NCBI GenBank assembly: GCA_014529385.2
Contig: CM043942.1
Location: 63,645,184-63,709,183 of the forward strand
Direction: 5' to 3'
Source: Adiantum capillus-veneris
Taxonomy: Eukaryota; Streptophyta; Polypodiopsida; Polypodiales; Pteridaceae
Length of the DNA: 64,000 nucleotides
In this document: one piece after another, positions 46,492 through 58,817 of the stretch
Numbering within the stretch: position 1 is the stretch's first letter
Layout of the letters: each line of letters begins with the position of its first letter
Translations under genes and position numbers: made by a program
Notes under the pieces: generated by a model
Database searches by the model: none
The model's input: only the letters and a program-made list of their open reading frames with translations
What the model was told of the DNA's origin: nothing

Positions 46492-49400
46492 TGAGTGCTT
46501 AATTTTTGGGAGCTTCTAATTTAGAGCTTTTTAAAAAAGATTTAGGTCTTTTCAAGTTGTGGGCAAAATTGGAAAAATCTTGTACAATTTTTTTTTACTT
46601 TTCAATTTCATGAGACGACTTTTCATTTCTTATATTATTAACCTTCACTTTCCTAATTTATGTTCAAACTTCCAATTTCCACCAATTTCCCATTGCACCT
46701 CTGAATGTTTTAGCCTAAAGTAATGAATTTTTTTTCTTTCCCAAATTGTGGTGACTTTGATGAACTCTAAAAACAAACAATATAGTCCCATAATTTCATA
46801 GAATAGATTTGCAAGCTATAGGTTACCCAATAATAAATGTATTTTCTTAAAATATACATATGATGTGAGCTCAAGTGTTGATCTAGTGGAACATATGCAT
46901 CAAAGTTGGTAGCATGGCATTGGGTAAAAAAATCCAAAGAAGCCATGGCTTGATAGTAACCTTGATTACAAAGAGAAAATTTGTCAGTGTACGTACACAA
47001 CCATAGCTTCAAACGCTCTTTGTTTTAAGAGGAAACGTAATCACCAAGGTTGGAGTCATCATCATTAATATTCTTAGTTTTTCATCCATAATATGCAGTA
47101 TAGGGTGGTTACAATGCAGGTCTTTTCACCTCTAAAGACACAAAATTTAGGAAATAAATTCTCGTGTAGGTACGCAAAGCAAAAAAATGGAGATCTATCA
47201 TGTTAAGGTGGCAAACAAGGGGTGAGCAGTGTCTAGAGATATCCACAAAAAACCTATTGAGGAGATAGGTATGGAGTGAGATTGGAATTCCATTTTCAAG
47301 ATTTACCACGTAAATTCACTATGGGATGCACTTGAACACGAGTCTTTCTCTACTTTGAAAGGCAAGGGCATGAGAAAAGCCCTCATTTAGCTAGTTGAAG
47401 GCAAATTGATTTCTCTTTTAGAGGGGACCTCAAACTTATTTATTAAAAAAGACTTATTGTGGTAGATCTTTAAGGGATACTCAATGCCAGTGAATTTCTA
47501 GATTCTTCCTTCCACTCAAGGTGAAAAGAAACAACTAAAACACAAAATTTTTATAAATGCTAGTAACCCACATTTAAAGCTTAATTGAGGCAGGTTAGTT
47601 CCAAATACTTTCTAGCATTTCTTGGACATTTCTTATTTGTTGGTGTATTTTGATTGTTTTTTAGAGGGCTGGAAAGGGTAGACCACCCCACCATACAAGG
47701 TATAAAATTATATGAGAATTTGTTAGGTAGGACAATACATAAAGATGGTACAGAGTCAAAGCCTAAGCTTTTGGAACTAAAGTCCCAAGTCCATGTCTTA
47801 CACTTGTCTTACATATATACATCTCCTTTCATATGTATGAAATGATGGTACCATAGCTTTTTTATCTTGGCATTCAAGTTCTATTACACTATGTATGTAT
47901 TCAATGTTTTGTTTTCAATTTTTTCAAAACTACAAGGTGATCAAAACCATCAGTAGTAGTAGCTAGAGTGGCATGCAATATCGTTCTCATTGCATCTATC
48001 AACAACTTACTTTTTAAAGCCATACTAACAAGTGTAAGTGGAGATATTATATTGACTCAACAAATAATGAACAACATTCCTTAAGTACTTCATGTGACTT
48101 GAGGAGAAAAAACTCCCCAAAGGGTGGTGTATAATTCATAATAAAAAGTCCCTCTTTATCTTTATCTAGCAGATTCATCCAAAGGTAGGGTCTATTTTTC
48201 CCCTAGATAGCACCACCAAAGCAATTGATGTAGTTCATGTTTCCATTCTTTGACTTGGACAACTGTCCCTTCCCTTGACCCTATTAAAATATATATTCTC
48301 ATTTCTTTCATGCAAGATATCATTGAACTCAGCTACTACCACAAGGATTCTCCCAAGACACAAAGGTTCAAATAGCAGTATCTATCTATTTGTGTGCACA
48401 CAAGCATTGCTTGGTGCTGAAATTGTCTCCCTCTCAAAACCAAACCATTCCTAAAGAAGAGTAACTTACATGTCCTTTATACCCATTTGCAGATTGACCA
48501 TGTGAGGAAGGACAATCTTTAAATAGATGTGAGGGATCCTCCAAATCTACTTTGCACCCAAAGAAAGTGTTTGTGCCAATCCCTTTGGTAGAAATAATAT
48601 TCATAGTAGGGATAGGCTGCACAACACCTTCAAAGTGATTATCTTCATTGAACTTGCCCATATTTTACTTTCCAAATGTTGTTCATACTTTTTAGCCACG
48701 TCTCTTATGACCAATTAACCCTCCACAATTTGATGAGTAGAGTAATCCATTCCACATTATGAATTGCACATAATTTCTAAGACTTTACTAATCATTATCC
48801 TTTCATTTTAGATTCAAACTATGTTGCACCACAAATTAGTCGACATCCTTCAACCAGCATTTGTCGTCATTCGAGAAATGTTGCAGCTTGGAGATACCTT
48901 TGTTACTCACTAAGTTCCCTCCAAAAGGTATTCAAGGCTCCTCATCATAACTTAGAGAGCCAAGGGACCTATGTAAGATGGAGCACTTGAAGTATTTGAA
49001 GGTTTCTGTCCCTTCTAGTGATGATACCACTTTGTTGCTTTTTTTGAGTGTCCCTTCCATGCAACCCCTCTAGCTTTCAAAAAGTCTTATTTGGAGCTAG
49101 AATTTTCTCATAAATTTTAGCATCCCTGAGAGAAGGATTCTACTTTATCTTGCCTTTGATTTGGTAAGGATACTACTAGCTTTGCACACATGACTTAAAT
49201 TGCATGTAGTTTTGACTTCAATATCACAATGCGACATAGGTCCTAGGGTCTTACCACCCATTCCCATTTCACCCCACTACCATCAAGCTGTGTTTCTTGT
49301 GTTATTTTTTCATAGGAGCTACTTAATAAGCCGTAAAAATTCTTTCCAATCACATTTGGCCATTTTCAAAATAGGTGAGACAAGATGTAAAGATACTTGT

Positions 49401-50189
49401 GGATGTGAACCAGATGCAAAGGCTAGTAGGGATAAGCAGGCAACCTTGCTTGATTGATCTCTTCACTTTAAACATTCCTACTATATTGTGGCCAATGTGG
49501 CCAACAACTTAAACATGAAGGCAGGTAGCAAGAGCATATTAAGTTTAAAAAAATATTATCAACTTGGGAGGAATTAATGTTATCAAACAAACTAACCTTT
49601 TTTCCTGTACATGTGAAACCATTTGATCCCATGGTAGGAAAAAGGGCTAAAAACCTACCTTTCTATTGAGTTCAATGACATTTTCCTTATCAGCCTACAA
49701 AAAAATTACAACCCGATCATGTTTATCATGTGTAAGTAATTTGGTCTAATTCTGTGTGTGTGTGTGTGTGTCTCTAATCAAACCTTAGCAAAATGGATGT
49801 GTCTGTCAGAAATTGTGATTGATTAAGGAAGAGCTACTAGCTTTTGGGGAGATAACCTTTGCATTGATTTTTGTATGATGTCAACTCAAAAACTGAAGAA
49901 AAATACTTGATCGATTTCAATTTTATTAGTAGGAATATTTTGAGATTCCACTCTCTCCTCCCGATGAAGCCCACCTTCACCTTATGGCCATGTTACCTTG
50001 CACCCCTCATCTCGTGCCCAACATGTCGTCTGACAGTCCCTCACAAGCAAGGAGGATTCCTACCCATTCTTAAAGAGCTTATCACATTTCTCCCAGGCAG
50101 TGTGCGACACACATTTCTCCCAATAATATTCTTCTTTGCTGCATATATTACTAATTCAGTGATGTCCCTATCATCAAGCACCACCACAA
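46492..50189. other. Left interior of the MULE-like element, no gene recognised
   Basis: AT-rich. The only frames are short, for example 48661-48434 minus (75 codons, with GCKVDLEDPSHLFKDCPSSH), and unsupported by homology I can recall. Confidence 0.4.
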
Positions 50190-50195
50190 GGCACG

Positions 50196-50244
<49 letters not shown>
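50190..50244 (+). repeat. (AC)n microsatellite
   Basis: 55 bp of CA repeats inside the MULE-like element. Confidence 0.95.
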
Positions 50245-50247
<3 letters not shown>

Positions 50248-50339
50248 TCTCCAAAATCAGTCGCCTCCTTCCCCCTTGGGCCGCGTCCCTAGATCACTTG
50301 TAGTGACCAACGCGCGTCACCTCGGCCTTTGACAACCCC

Positions 50340-50340
<1 letters not shown>

Positions 50341-50379
<39 letters not shown>
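50341..50379 (+). repeat. Poly-C run of 39 bp
   Basis: Uninterrupted C; may be an assembly artefact or a G-quadruplex-prone site on the other strand. Confidence 0.9.
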
Positions 50380-50381
<2 letters not shown>

Positions 50382-50581
50382 GGAGACACACACCTGGCTC
50401 CCATGCTGCCTTCCCCTTGCCACTTGTCATCCATTCCCTTTTCTTTTCAAACCCACAACGGGGATCTCTTGAGATTCTCCCTTTAAAAAAATGGTTCCTC
50501 CCCTACTGGGTTTCTTATTTGTCACCTCTAATGGGCTTCCAATAGGTTCATATGCTAGAAGAATAAACTAAGGTAATGAGC

Positions 50582-50760
50582 GGAGGAAAACCAATTTCCA
50601 CTTGAACTTTGCATGAAAATAGTATAAAATTGCGTGCTCAAACACCTACGTGGCTATTCTTTCATGGAAAAAAAGCATTCCGATTTTGGCAAATAAAACT
50701 ATATTTTAGCATCTTTATACTATTTTCTTGCAAAGTTCAAGTGGAAATTGGTTTTCCTCC
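50582..50760. repeat. 47-bp near-perfect inverted repeat (foldback)
   Basis: Left arm 50582-50628 starts GGAGGAAAACCAATTTCCAC; right arm 50714-50760 ends GTGGAAATTGGTTTTCCTCC. The arms match at 46 of 47 positions with an 85-bp loop. It could be a MITE or a hairpin RNA precursor. Confidence 0.95.
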
Positions 50761-51117
50761 CTTCTCAATTAACTTTTTTGAGGTTCCAACTAGCTCAAGG
50801 CTAAGCCGAGAAAAAAATTTCCGCGTTCATGTGAATCTACACCTACTTTATTATAAAGTTTTTTTCATAGCTTGAGCTCACTGTTCATCTGCGCGCGCGC
50901 GGACAGATAGTGAGCTTGGATAGTGAGCGCGGCTATGGAGGCGAGTACAATATGGCTGTGTACACCTACCACTGGGATACGACAGAGGAGCATCAGGAGG
51001 TGAGCACGGCTATGGAGGCGGGCGGCATCTTCAAGGAGTTTGAGGGTCGAGATGTTGCGCTTCAGGCCCACATGGCTTGCTCAACATAAGAATTGTTAAA
51101 GCTCTTGTTTATTGCAG

Positions 51118-51295
51118 TGATCTGTCAGGTACGCGAGTAAAGGAAAACGATCTTAGAGCTGGTTTAGCCTTGATTTTGGCAGGCATGGCAGCAGAGGGTG
51201 TTTCCATTATAGAGGGGGCAAGCCATGTGGACCGAGGCTATGAAAGATTTGATGAGAAGCTTAGAATGTTAGGAGCTAATATAGAGAGATTATAG
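51118..51295 (+). pseudogene. murA: MurA last exon (UDP-GlcNAc enolpyruvyl transferase)
   Basis: After the acceptor TTTATTGCAG the frame reads DLSGTRVKENDLRAGLALIL, AGMAAEGVSIIEGASHVDRG and YERFDEKLRMLGANIERL, ending in TAG. This matches the C-terminus of MurA, where (T/N)DLRA and H(I/V)DRGYE supply substrate-binding arginines. MurA commits UDP-GlcNAc to peptidoglycan synthesis; in mosses and probably ferns the nuclear-encoded enzyme acts in plastids and affects their division. Only about 60 of some 420-450 residues are here and the upstream 50870-51117 does not encode the preceding part, so it is a captured terminal exon, not a gene. Its frame and splice site are intact, suggesting recent capture. 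Confidence 0.8.
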
Positions 51296-52939
51296 TACGT
51301 CTCATCGATCGTCAGATATTTTGGGTAACATGTAGCAATTGCAGAGGTTCAGGAAGTAGCAGCTGCGAAGAGTTTTTTTGTTAGTAGACCTCTTGAGTGT
51401 CAAAATTTAACTCGAGTTCCCATTTGGGTGCTCTTGGCACTAATTTCTTCCAAGTTTTGGCAAGCGATTACATTTCATTTTTCCTCTGGAAAGCCATCAA
51501 TAAGTCTGTATAAAACTAGTTATTTTTCGAAAGGCCATTAAATGATGCTGTTTCAGGAATCAGCTATTGCGGTAGTACTGATGAGGTACAAAATTTGAGG
51601 AGTTTGCTGGAAACAGTTGTATGTTGTGCCAAGAATGTACAATATCAAGGCGATTCTGAGTCAAGGGTGGACATTCAAAATTCTAATTTCTTTTCATGTA
51701 AACAATTGAAATCTTGTTGAGGTTTTAGTTTGTCAATGGGTTCTTTTGTTTCACATCCTTACATACGCACTTGACTTGATTTCCCTTTCATTTTAAATGT
51801 TTTAGCATGCCAGTCACTTAGCATGTTTTAGCATGTTTCAGACCTCGGATGCCTCTGTGTTGTATGATGGGCGCCCCTCCTTTCCATTTGATCTCAAAGG
51901 GCTTTTTTAACCTTCGAATTCTATTCTCACTCCTCCTGCCTCTCAAGTGATTAGGTAAGCTCTTAATTGTTGCGATCTTAGATTTAAGCTCTATGCTCAA
52001 CTTTGATGCTAAGTTGTATGGAATCCTAATTCAGGTCATTTTTAAATCACGCCACTTCCACAAGAAGATTTAGAGATATTCTCATGTAGGAAAATGGAGT
52101 CTTTTTCAGTGTTTTTCATACAATGCATAACAGCATGAGCTTCTGCTCGAGAGGCACCACATATCTAGCTAGGTACGATTGGGGACAGGGGACCACTGGA
52201 GATCCCCACCCCCCAATCATACCTAGCTAGGTATGCAGTGCCTCCCTTATAGAAGCTGATGATGTTGAGGTAAGTCACAATGTGGGAATTATTGTGAAAA
52301 TTTGTCCAAAACTTCTTGTGAGAGGGAAGAGGAGGTGATGAGGTTTTTAGAAATGCTTGATGACCCTCCAAACTTACACTGGAAGACACAAACTCTTTAA
52401 ATTTTATATGAACATTATTAGCAAGTGAAGTTAAGAAAAACCTCCATGTGAAAATTTTTAGATAAAAATTGATATATTTGAAGGTCTTTAAAGACACTTA
52501 ATTTTGTTTGTATTCTCACCTTTGAATTTAAAATTCACAAGATAGTTTTGAAATTTATAGGTGGTACCGGGAAAAATGTGTCTTAAGTTACGATTGGGTC
52601 GCTTTGAAATTGAAAATTTCCGCTTGAGAGTAAGAGAAAGAGAAAGAGGAAGAGAAAATTTGCGTTTGGATTTTGAGAAAAATAGTGTAAAAATATATGA
52701 AATTAGCTCTTTACTTTTTCAAATTATCCTTTTGGAGAACTTAGGAAAATAAATTAAAGGTGTTTCCAAACACGGTTTGTAAGACATTTGAACTATTTTC
52801 TAGACCTAAATGCAATAGATGCATAATAAACCTTTTCGAAGTCTACCATGTCTCACTCTAGTCAACCTCAACTGCTCCTACCAACAACCTCATTTGACTA
52901 GCAGATGCCAAAGTCGACGATGCGGAAGCGTCGAGACCC

Positions 52940-52940
<1 letters not shown>

Positions 52941-52988
<48 letters not shown>
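52941..52988 (+). repeat. (GA)n microsatellite
   Basis: 48 bp of GA. Confidence 0.95.
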
Positions 52989-52990
<2 letters not shown>

Positions 52991-54335
52991 TCCTAAACCA
53001 ATCAACCTTGGCAATGAAAAACTGAGTGTGTGATACAATGTAGGCAAGGGGTTGCATATATAGAAACCTCAGTAAATTGCCATACTGGCTAGACTTTGAC
53101 AAATAAGTAAAATAAATACCTAAAGGCCAAAAATAAATAATGGGATCACATTGGGAAGTTCACTTGAGATGCCAAAACTCTAACACCCTTTCTGTAGCTC
53201 ATAGAGGACATAAATAGTGAGACCAAGCTAATGAAGAAGCTATCATGGATACCCTAGCATCACCGGTCGTGCTGGATACTCCTCTGATTTGCTACCCTCA
53301 ACTTTGTACCTTAGAAGAATGCCATCTTGAGCATCGGTTGCCTTTTAGAAAGATGGAACCTATAGACCACACTAAATCCAACAATCCCCATTCGTGAATT
53401 GTGCACACATCATGTCCAAAAATAATTCTCCAAGATAATGAACCATGGAACACATTTTGTCCATGATCCGACCAACAACAATGGATGTGCCTACCGGATG
53501 TATGTGCCTTGAACTCCAACCTTTGTGTTCAAACAGTAGTGCCTAGGTCATAATGAGTGGGATGCAACAATATTGAATACCTTCGAGAGAAATTGTGATG
53601 AATCAAAGCTCTTAACATGCCATGTGTCACAAGAGGCTTATCGATTCTACAACATCTGTTTTGGTGGCTTGATATCCGAGTTCAGAGTAAAATAGTTCAA
53701 ATTGGAGGATCCAAAGTTCTTATTTATAGTTACATACAATGCTCATAATTTTTTGTTTGGATTTAGCTACTTCAATAGAGTTTTCTTAGTTATAATGTAA
53801 CTAAAAATAAAATTGAAAAAATGATTAGGATTATCCTTAAAAAATAAGTGATGCCATCTTTGAAGTTTGATGCTTGCGGCAATTAGGTGCCTACATGTTC
53901 CAGTTTGTAGCGTGAATACCCAATCAAAGATAGAAATATCCGTGACCCATAAAACAACAAGCAAAAATACCCAAAAACAAGGAAAATGCCTATCATATAT
54001 CAACCCTAGTCATATATACTTGAAAAGCTTATTTAGGGTATTTCATCCCAAAATCTTGTAGCCTTCAAAATCTTCATAGGGTGAAGGGGAGCCCTAAACA
54101 CATGACAGACACATTTTCTCTATGCTACTCCTTTTTTAGCATTGATAGGTGCGAGGATAAAGAGGTTTCTATAACATAAGGCTTGATGGGATCAACAATG
54201 TATAGACTGGGAACAACAACAATAATTGTGCTCAAGTGTATCTAAAGCAAGGACTAGTGGTTGAAGTGCAATCCTTAGAGGTAAATTTACTATATTTCAA
54301 TAGCTTTATAGTTTGAAATTCAATTCTTGGTGGAG

Positions 54336-54339
<4 letters not shown>

Positions 54340-54391
<52 letters not shown>
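54340..54391 (+). repeat. (GA)n microsatellite
   Basis: 52 bp of GA. Confidence 0.95.
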
Positions 54392-54393
<2 letters not shown>

Positions 54394-54827
54394 TGGGGAT
54401 GCATATCAAGGGTTTCTTTCTAGATTAAGTGTATGGACTAGCATATAGAAGGATAAGCCAGCAAGGGTTGGCAAAAGAAATTTCTAGAATTTTTTTTTAT
54501 TGGGTAAAAATATAGGACATTTTCCCAAATATAGGACATCCTCCTAGAAAAGACACTCATGTTATACCAAAGAAAAGACACTCGTGTATAAAAAACAAGT
54601 ACATAAAAAGCTGATTTTGTGGGATAGAATCCAAAAACATCCTATTGAATATAACTTTGCACGCAACTTAAAACATCAATATGAACTAAAATAATGTCAA
54701 AAGGCTGTACATTTGGGAGAATTCTTGTGTGTACAATAAGCCCAATTGAGCACATAATTGAAAAAGATCTAAATTTGTGCCAAAAGCTCTAATTAAAAGC
54801 TTACAAAATTATTATCCCCATACAGAA

Positions 54828-55170
54828 CCTCTCCCAAGCTACCAGCTCAACTCCATGCACATTAGCATGGCTACCACCAATCCTTTCAGAAGGGTCCTCC
54901 AACATGTTGAAGTCCCCTCATATGCACCAGTGTTCTGCCTACGATAGAGACTCAACTATCTGTGACCAAAACTCTGCTCGAGCACTCGCCACATTGGGCG
55001 CATAGATGTTCAGGAAGCCCATTAGGCAGCCCTGAACCTGCATAGTAATCCATTGAGCCCTGCCTGGCACAATAATCCCTTTGCCCACAATGGCCTGCTG
55101 CAAAGAGTCCGCAATAGTCATACATACCCCACCCTGGATGCCTCCAGGTCCAAAAGCAGATGACCAAAAA
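54828..55170 (-). pseudogene. LINE endonuclease, N-terminal half
   Basis: The minus-strand frame reads MTIADSLQQAIVGKGIIVPG, RAQWITMQVQGCLMGFLNIY, APN and GDFNMLEDPSERIGG, ending VELVAWERFC at the insertion. (I/L)YAPN and GDFN are conserved apurinic-endonuclease blocks, with Asp/Asn in the active site. An in-frame stop precedes GDFNM. The other half lies at 46115-46491. Confidence 0.8.
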
Positions 55171-55306
55171 GTATCATATCATCCACGCAAGAGCTAACCA
55201 TCAATATTTCCTCCCACAAGGCAGCGCTGAAGCTCCTGACGCAGTCGGCCCCGCTGACACTGAAACTGGGGCCCACCTAGTCCCTGCACGTCCCATGAGA
55301 CGATCC

Positions 55307-57240
55307 TCATGGGGAGCGATAGAGAACAGATGCTGCCGCAGCAGCTAAACGGGCTATCTTCGAGGCTGGCTTGGATGGGGAGTAATCCGCATCCGAGCGT
55401 CCACTAGATAGGCGTGACTGCAACGAGTGCCTGGCCCAAGCCCAAGCAGAGCGAGCCGTACATAAAGAAACCTCCTCTATCCAGGAGTCCTCATGAATGT
55501 ATACATAGCATGGCAAGCACTGTGTATCGGCAAAGAAGTAAACCACAATGTGTCTACATCCTGCTGAATCTGGAGGTGTCACCACAAACTTGGCCAATGG
55601 CCACAAAGTCTGAAGCATGTCTGTAACTCCTAGTTCTCCCATGTGGTGAGAGAACTCTAGGATCTATATGTACAACCATCCCAACACTGAGTCGAGAGTC
55701 CACTCTGTCTGGTCCCTGTAGCAAAGGGGAAAGGAGAAGCCAACTGCTGAGTCCAAGGCCTGTGTCCCCCTAGCTGCAAGGAACAAAACCTGGACCCTGA
55801 AGCAGGCTGCCTCATGGTTTGCTGAGGGTTCGCCGAGAAAACGAGTGAAGTCGTAGTCAAAGAAGTCCCATCGGAGCCGGATGTCAATGTTCGTCGGACC
55901 ACGAGGGATAGCTGCAAGGGGAGACGTTTGTACCTGCAGAGGGGGTCGCAAGAAAGGTTGTCCCTCTCTCACTAAGCAACTTGTGGCAAAGGCGCTGCCA
56001 AGAGATCTCCTAGCAGCCGGAGAAGGCCCTGCCCTCAGAGTCGACTGGGGAACTGAAGCAGGAGGGGTGGGAGAAGGAGCAGGGGGAAGCGGTGGAGAAG
56101 AGGGGTGGGAGGGAGCGGCAGAGGTAGAGGGGTGGGGGGAAGAGGCGGCAGGAGCAGGAGGTGGGGGGGAGGAGGAGAAAGAGGGGGGGAACTCTGGGGG
56201 GGGAGGGGCTGTCGAGGGTGAAGCTGGGGTGGGGGCTGGAGCAAGGACCTCATCTTGCTCAAGAGGACCAAACCGGTTCCCCGTGGGAACCCACTACTGC
56301 TGAGTAGGCGCTTGAGGACCACTCTGAGTGACAGGCTGTCGTTGTGGCCCCTGTCGTCGTCGACCACGGGCCTGCTATCATCCCTCCTCCACTAGAGCCC
56401 CAAGCTCAGAGGGTGGCTCTGCATGTGTGCGTTGTGTCTTTGTCTTAGTCTGTTGGCCAGCCCTTACAGGCTGGGGTTGAGGCTATGGTGTAGGTCGAGG
56501 CCTCCTCCGGGGACAGGCCTTCACTAGATGGCCCATCTGTCGACAAATGAAGCACTGGTTCGGGAGGCCCGAGTACTCCATACTCCATCTAAACCAAGCC
56601 CCAGGCTGGGGTTGAGGCTATGGTGTAGGTCGAGGCCTCCTCCGGGGACAGGCCTTCACTAGATGGCCCATCTGTCGACAAATGAAGCACTGGTTCGGGA
56701 GGCCCGAGTACTCCATACTCCATCTAAACCAAGCCCCACTCACCTGAGGCAGAAGAATAACCTTCGGGAGCGTGTGAGTGTCTCTGTCCAAAATGCGAAC
56801 TGAGGGAATGCCAGCCGCCTTGGCAGCTACTCAGGCTACCGTGCGAGGTGTCTCGAGGACAGTCCCAATGGCTGAGCCGATCCTGGACAAAAGTGGTAAG
56901 TACTCCCTCCACCTACCCGGAAAGCAGATGGAGATGGGGATGTCTGCCTCCTCTACTAGAACATCCGAAGCAGGGTCGAAACCATGTCTCCACTGTCGAA
57001 AGTGGGCTCGTGCTGCTCGAATGGAAAGCGCGAAATGGGGGCACCAGGTGGGTACGCGCAGCAGGGGGACGGGCGGGCTTGGCTGCCGCGAGCAAGGGCT
57101 GGCGGAGCGGGGGGCAACGCTAGGGCAGCCGGGAGGGGGGCAGCGATAGCGCAACAAGGGGGGGGGGGGGGGGGGGGGAAGGGGGGGGGCATTCAGCAGT
57201 AGCGAGCGCAGGTTCCAACGGTTCACCAGGTGCTTCACAT
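55307..57240 (-). pseudogene. LINE ORF1 (DUF4283-like, zinc knuckle)
   Basis: Minus-strand frames in order: a Pro-rich N-terminus (about 57200-57050), HFRQWRHGFDPASDVLVEEA, FPGRWREYLPLLSRIG and ETPRTVA, then, in other phases, GIPSVRILDRDTHTLP and CFICRQMGHLVKACPRRRPR, a CCHC knuckle, followed by a Pro-rich linker (56370-56035) and a C-terminal region (FFDYDFTRFLGEPSANHEAA). Plant L1 ORF1 proteins have a DUF4283 RNA-binding domain followed by a CCHC knuckle. A 112-bp block around 56470-56730 is tandemly duplicated (the zinc-knuckle part). Many frame changes: dead copy. Confidence 0.7.
56476..56736 (-). repeat. Tandem duplication of the zinc-knuckle segment
   Basis: GGTTGAGGCTATGGTGTAGG begins at 56473 and again near 56611, with essentially identical following sequence through AACCAAGCCCCA(G/C); the knuckle is therefore encoded twice. 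Confidence 0.85.
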
Positions 57241-57276
57241 GTTAAACTACCTAGGCCCTTTGCTCTTTTTATTAAG

Positions 57277-57430
57277 AAGTTAGCTTCTCCTTTCTGCTCT
57301 TTTGATCAAGGAGTTAGCTTCTCCTTTTGACTGTTTTGATCAAGGAGTTAGATTCTCCTTTCTGCTCTTTTGATCAAGGAGTTAGCTTCTCCTTTCTGCT
57401 CTTTTGATCAAGGAGTTAGCTTCTCCTTTC
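57277..57430 (+). repeat. 34-bp tandem repeat
   Basis: GAGTTAG(C/A)TTCTCCTTT with CTCTTTTGATCAAG recurs at 57311, 57345, 57379 and 57413 (34-bp period), plus a degenerate first unit. Confidence 0.95.
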
Positions 57431-58815
57431 GTCCAGATCAGAACTCTTGATATTCCTGCATAGTTAAATTAGCCATCACACCCAGACCGTACTGATCTTC
57501 CACGGGTGTCTTGATGCACTAAAAAATTACATACCCAGGCAATCTCATCCAATTAGGAATATTCACTAATTGGCACATCACAATGCAACACAAATGCTCA
57601 CATATACATGTTACAAGACATAGAAACATAAAGTCGCTCATGAACACTCCTCCTGCATAACCTAACAAGGTCTGGCCCGAGAGATATTCAACGACTCCCT
57701 CATCACTCCTCCCACATAACCTAAAAAGGTCCGGGCCGGGAGATATAGAGGCCTTTTACAACCAAACGGCCCCCAGACCGCAGCCTGCGTCGTTTGGAGG
57801 TGCTAAGAGTAACCACTGCTTAGACTTCTTAATACTCCTCCCGCATAACCATCCAGGTCCGGGCCGAGAGTCGCAACAACAATTATTTTACAAGCATACG
57901 ACCAAACGCTCCCCAGGCATTGGCCTGCGTCGTTCCGAGGTTCAAACAATACAAAAACAGTATTTCTCACTTTTCCACCCGGGAGTAAAATCACCAAACA
58001 TTAAAACCAGTATCAAATCAGAGTCAAACAATTCAAATCGGCACCAAAACAGGTTCAAAATAGATATTATCCGAGGTTCAAACAATACAAAAACAATATT
58101 TCTCACTTTTCCACCCGGGAGTAAAATAACCAAACATTAAAACCAGTATCAAACCAGAGTCAAACAATTCAAATCGGCACCAAAACAGGTTCAAAACAGA
58201 TATTATCCATTTCAAACAGGATCACCAAACAAGATTAAACAGAACTCAAACTTAAAAAAGCAATCTCGACATCAGTCGAGCTCGAAAAGCCGATTGACTT
58301 TCCATCTTGAAACCTACACCAAAAATTAGGGTTAGGTTCATCCCATAGGGTCGTAGCCAAGCGCAGCATGGTCCAATGTTTTTTTGGCGGCGATGGTAGT
58401 CCCAAGATAGCAATCGCACTGGACCTCCAAGGTCATTTGCTCGTGAAGAGACATCTACTGAGAGATGTCGAGAAATTTCAAGTTATAATCTGCTAGGGTT
58501 TCCATGGCAAGCATTTCAAGATACCCCACTCTGCCAGAAGTCGCACTCCGAAGGAATATGTCAGAAACCATATAACTTCAGACAATTTTTTTAGTTTTTT
58601 TCTTGCAAGCTTGCCAAGTCCTTAGAAGTGTGCCATTTGGTAGCTATAGACATCTGCATGGTACTGTCCTGAGAAAAACAGCAACTCGAGACAAACCTTG
58701 AATCCTTCTCTTGCAAGTGATCTTAATGGCTTATGCCCTGTAAGACATAAGCGGTGAAGACGGGAGCGTGCCCATGCGCGATGAAGTAAGGGTGGGAGTG
58801 GTTGATAAGTCCAAG
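57431..58815. other. Repeat-rich stretch without gene
   Basis: Imperfect CTCCTCCCGCATAACC...GGTCCGGGCCGAGAG modules at about 57645, 57705 and 57835, followed by a 136-bp tandem duplication. No coding pattern; probably part of a retroelement leader or LTR. Confidence 0.5.
57935..58206. repeat. 136-bp tandem duplication
   Basis: CCGAGGTTCAAACAATAC starts at 57935 and 58071; the second copy ends near 58206 (ATATTATCC). Confidence 0.95.
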
Positions 58816-58817
58816 GT

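Larger units (their letters stand above)
46492..54818 (+). mobile_element. Pack-MULE candidate with MurA exon
   Basis: An 8327-bp insertion into the LINE endonuclease, flanked by a 9-bp duplication with one mismatch (CATACA(A/G)AA), the size typical of Mutator. The termini are long degenerate inverted repeats of roughly 100 bp: the left end reads TTCTAATTTAGAGC and GATTTAGGTCTTTTCAA, the complement of the right end TTTTAATTAGAGC and AATTTAGATCTTTTTCAA. No MuDR-type transposase is visible. Cargo includes a MurA last exon with its intron acceptor, a 47-bp inverted repeat, AC, C and GA tracts, and otherwise unrecognised DNA. Confidence 0.75.
51299..54818. other. Right interior of the MULE-like element
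   Basis: It begins with what may be MurA 3' UTR or genomic flank. 52150-52245 contains CTAGCTAGGTA repeated in inverted orientation. GA tracts lie at 52941-52988 and 54340-54391. No gene recognised. Confidence 0.4.
44126..57240 (-). mobile_element. L1-type LINE, split by an 8.3-kb insertion
   Basis: On the minus strand: ORF1 (57240-55660), endonuclease N-terminal half (about 55650-54828), then the insertion, then endonuclease C-terminal half (46491-46115) and reverse transcriptase (46024-44126). The frame ends ELVAWERFC at the right junction and resumes MTLRVSDVWQHSG at the left, the expected order in L1 endonucleases. A 9-bp duplication (CATACAAAA at 46483-46491, CATACAGAA at 54819-54827) brackets the insertion. 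Confidence 0.85.

Noticed and set aside
55881-56303. Gly/Glu-rich 140-codon plus-strand frame
   Set aside because: It is the antisense shadow of the Pro-rich LINE ORF1 linker on the minus strand.
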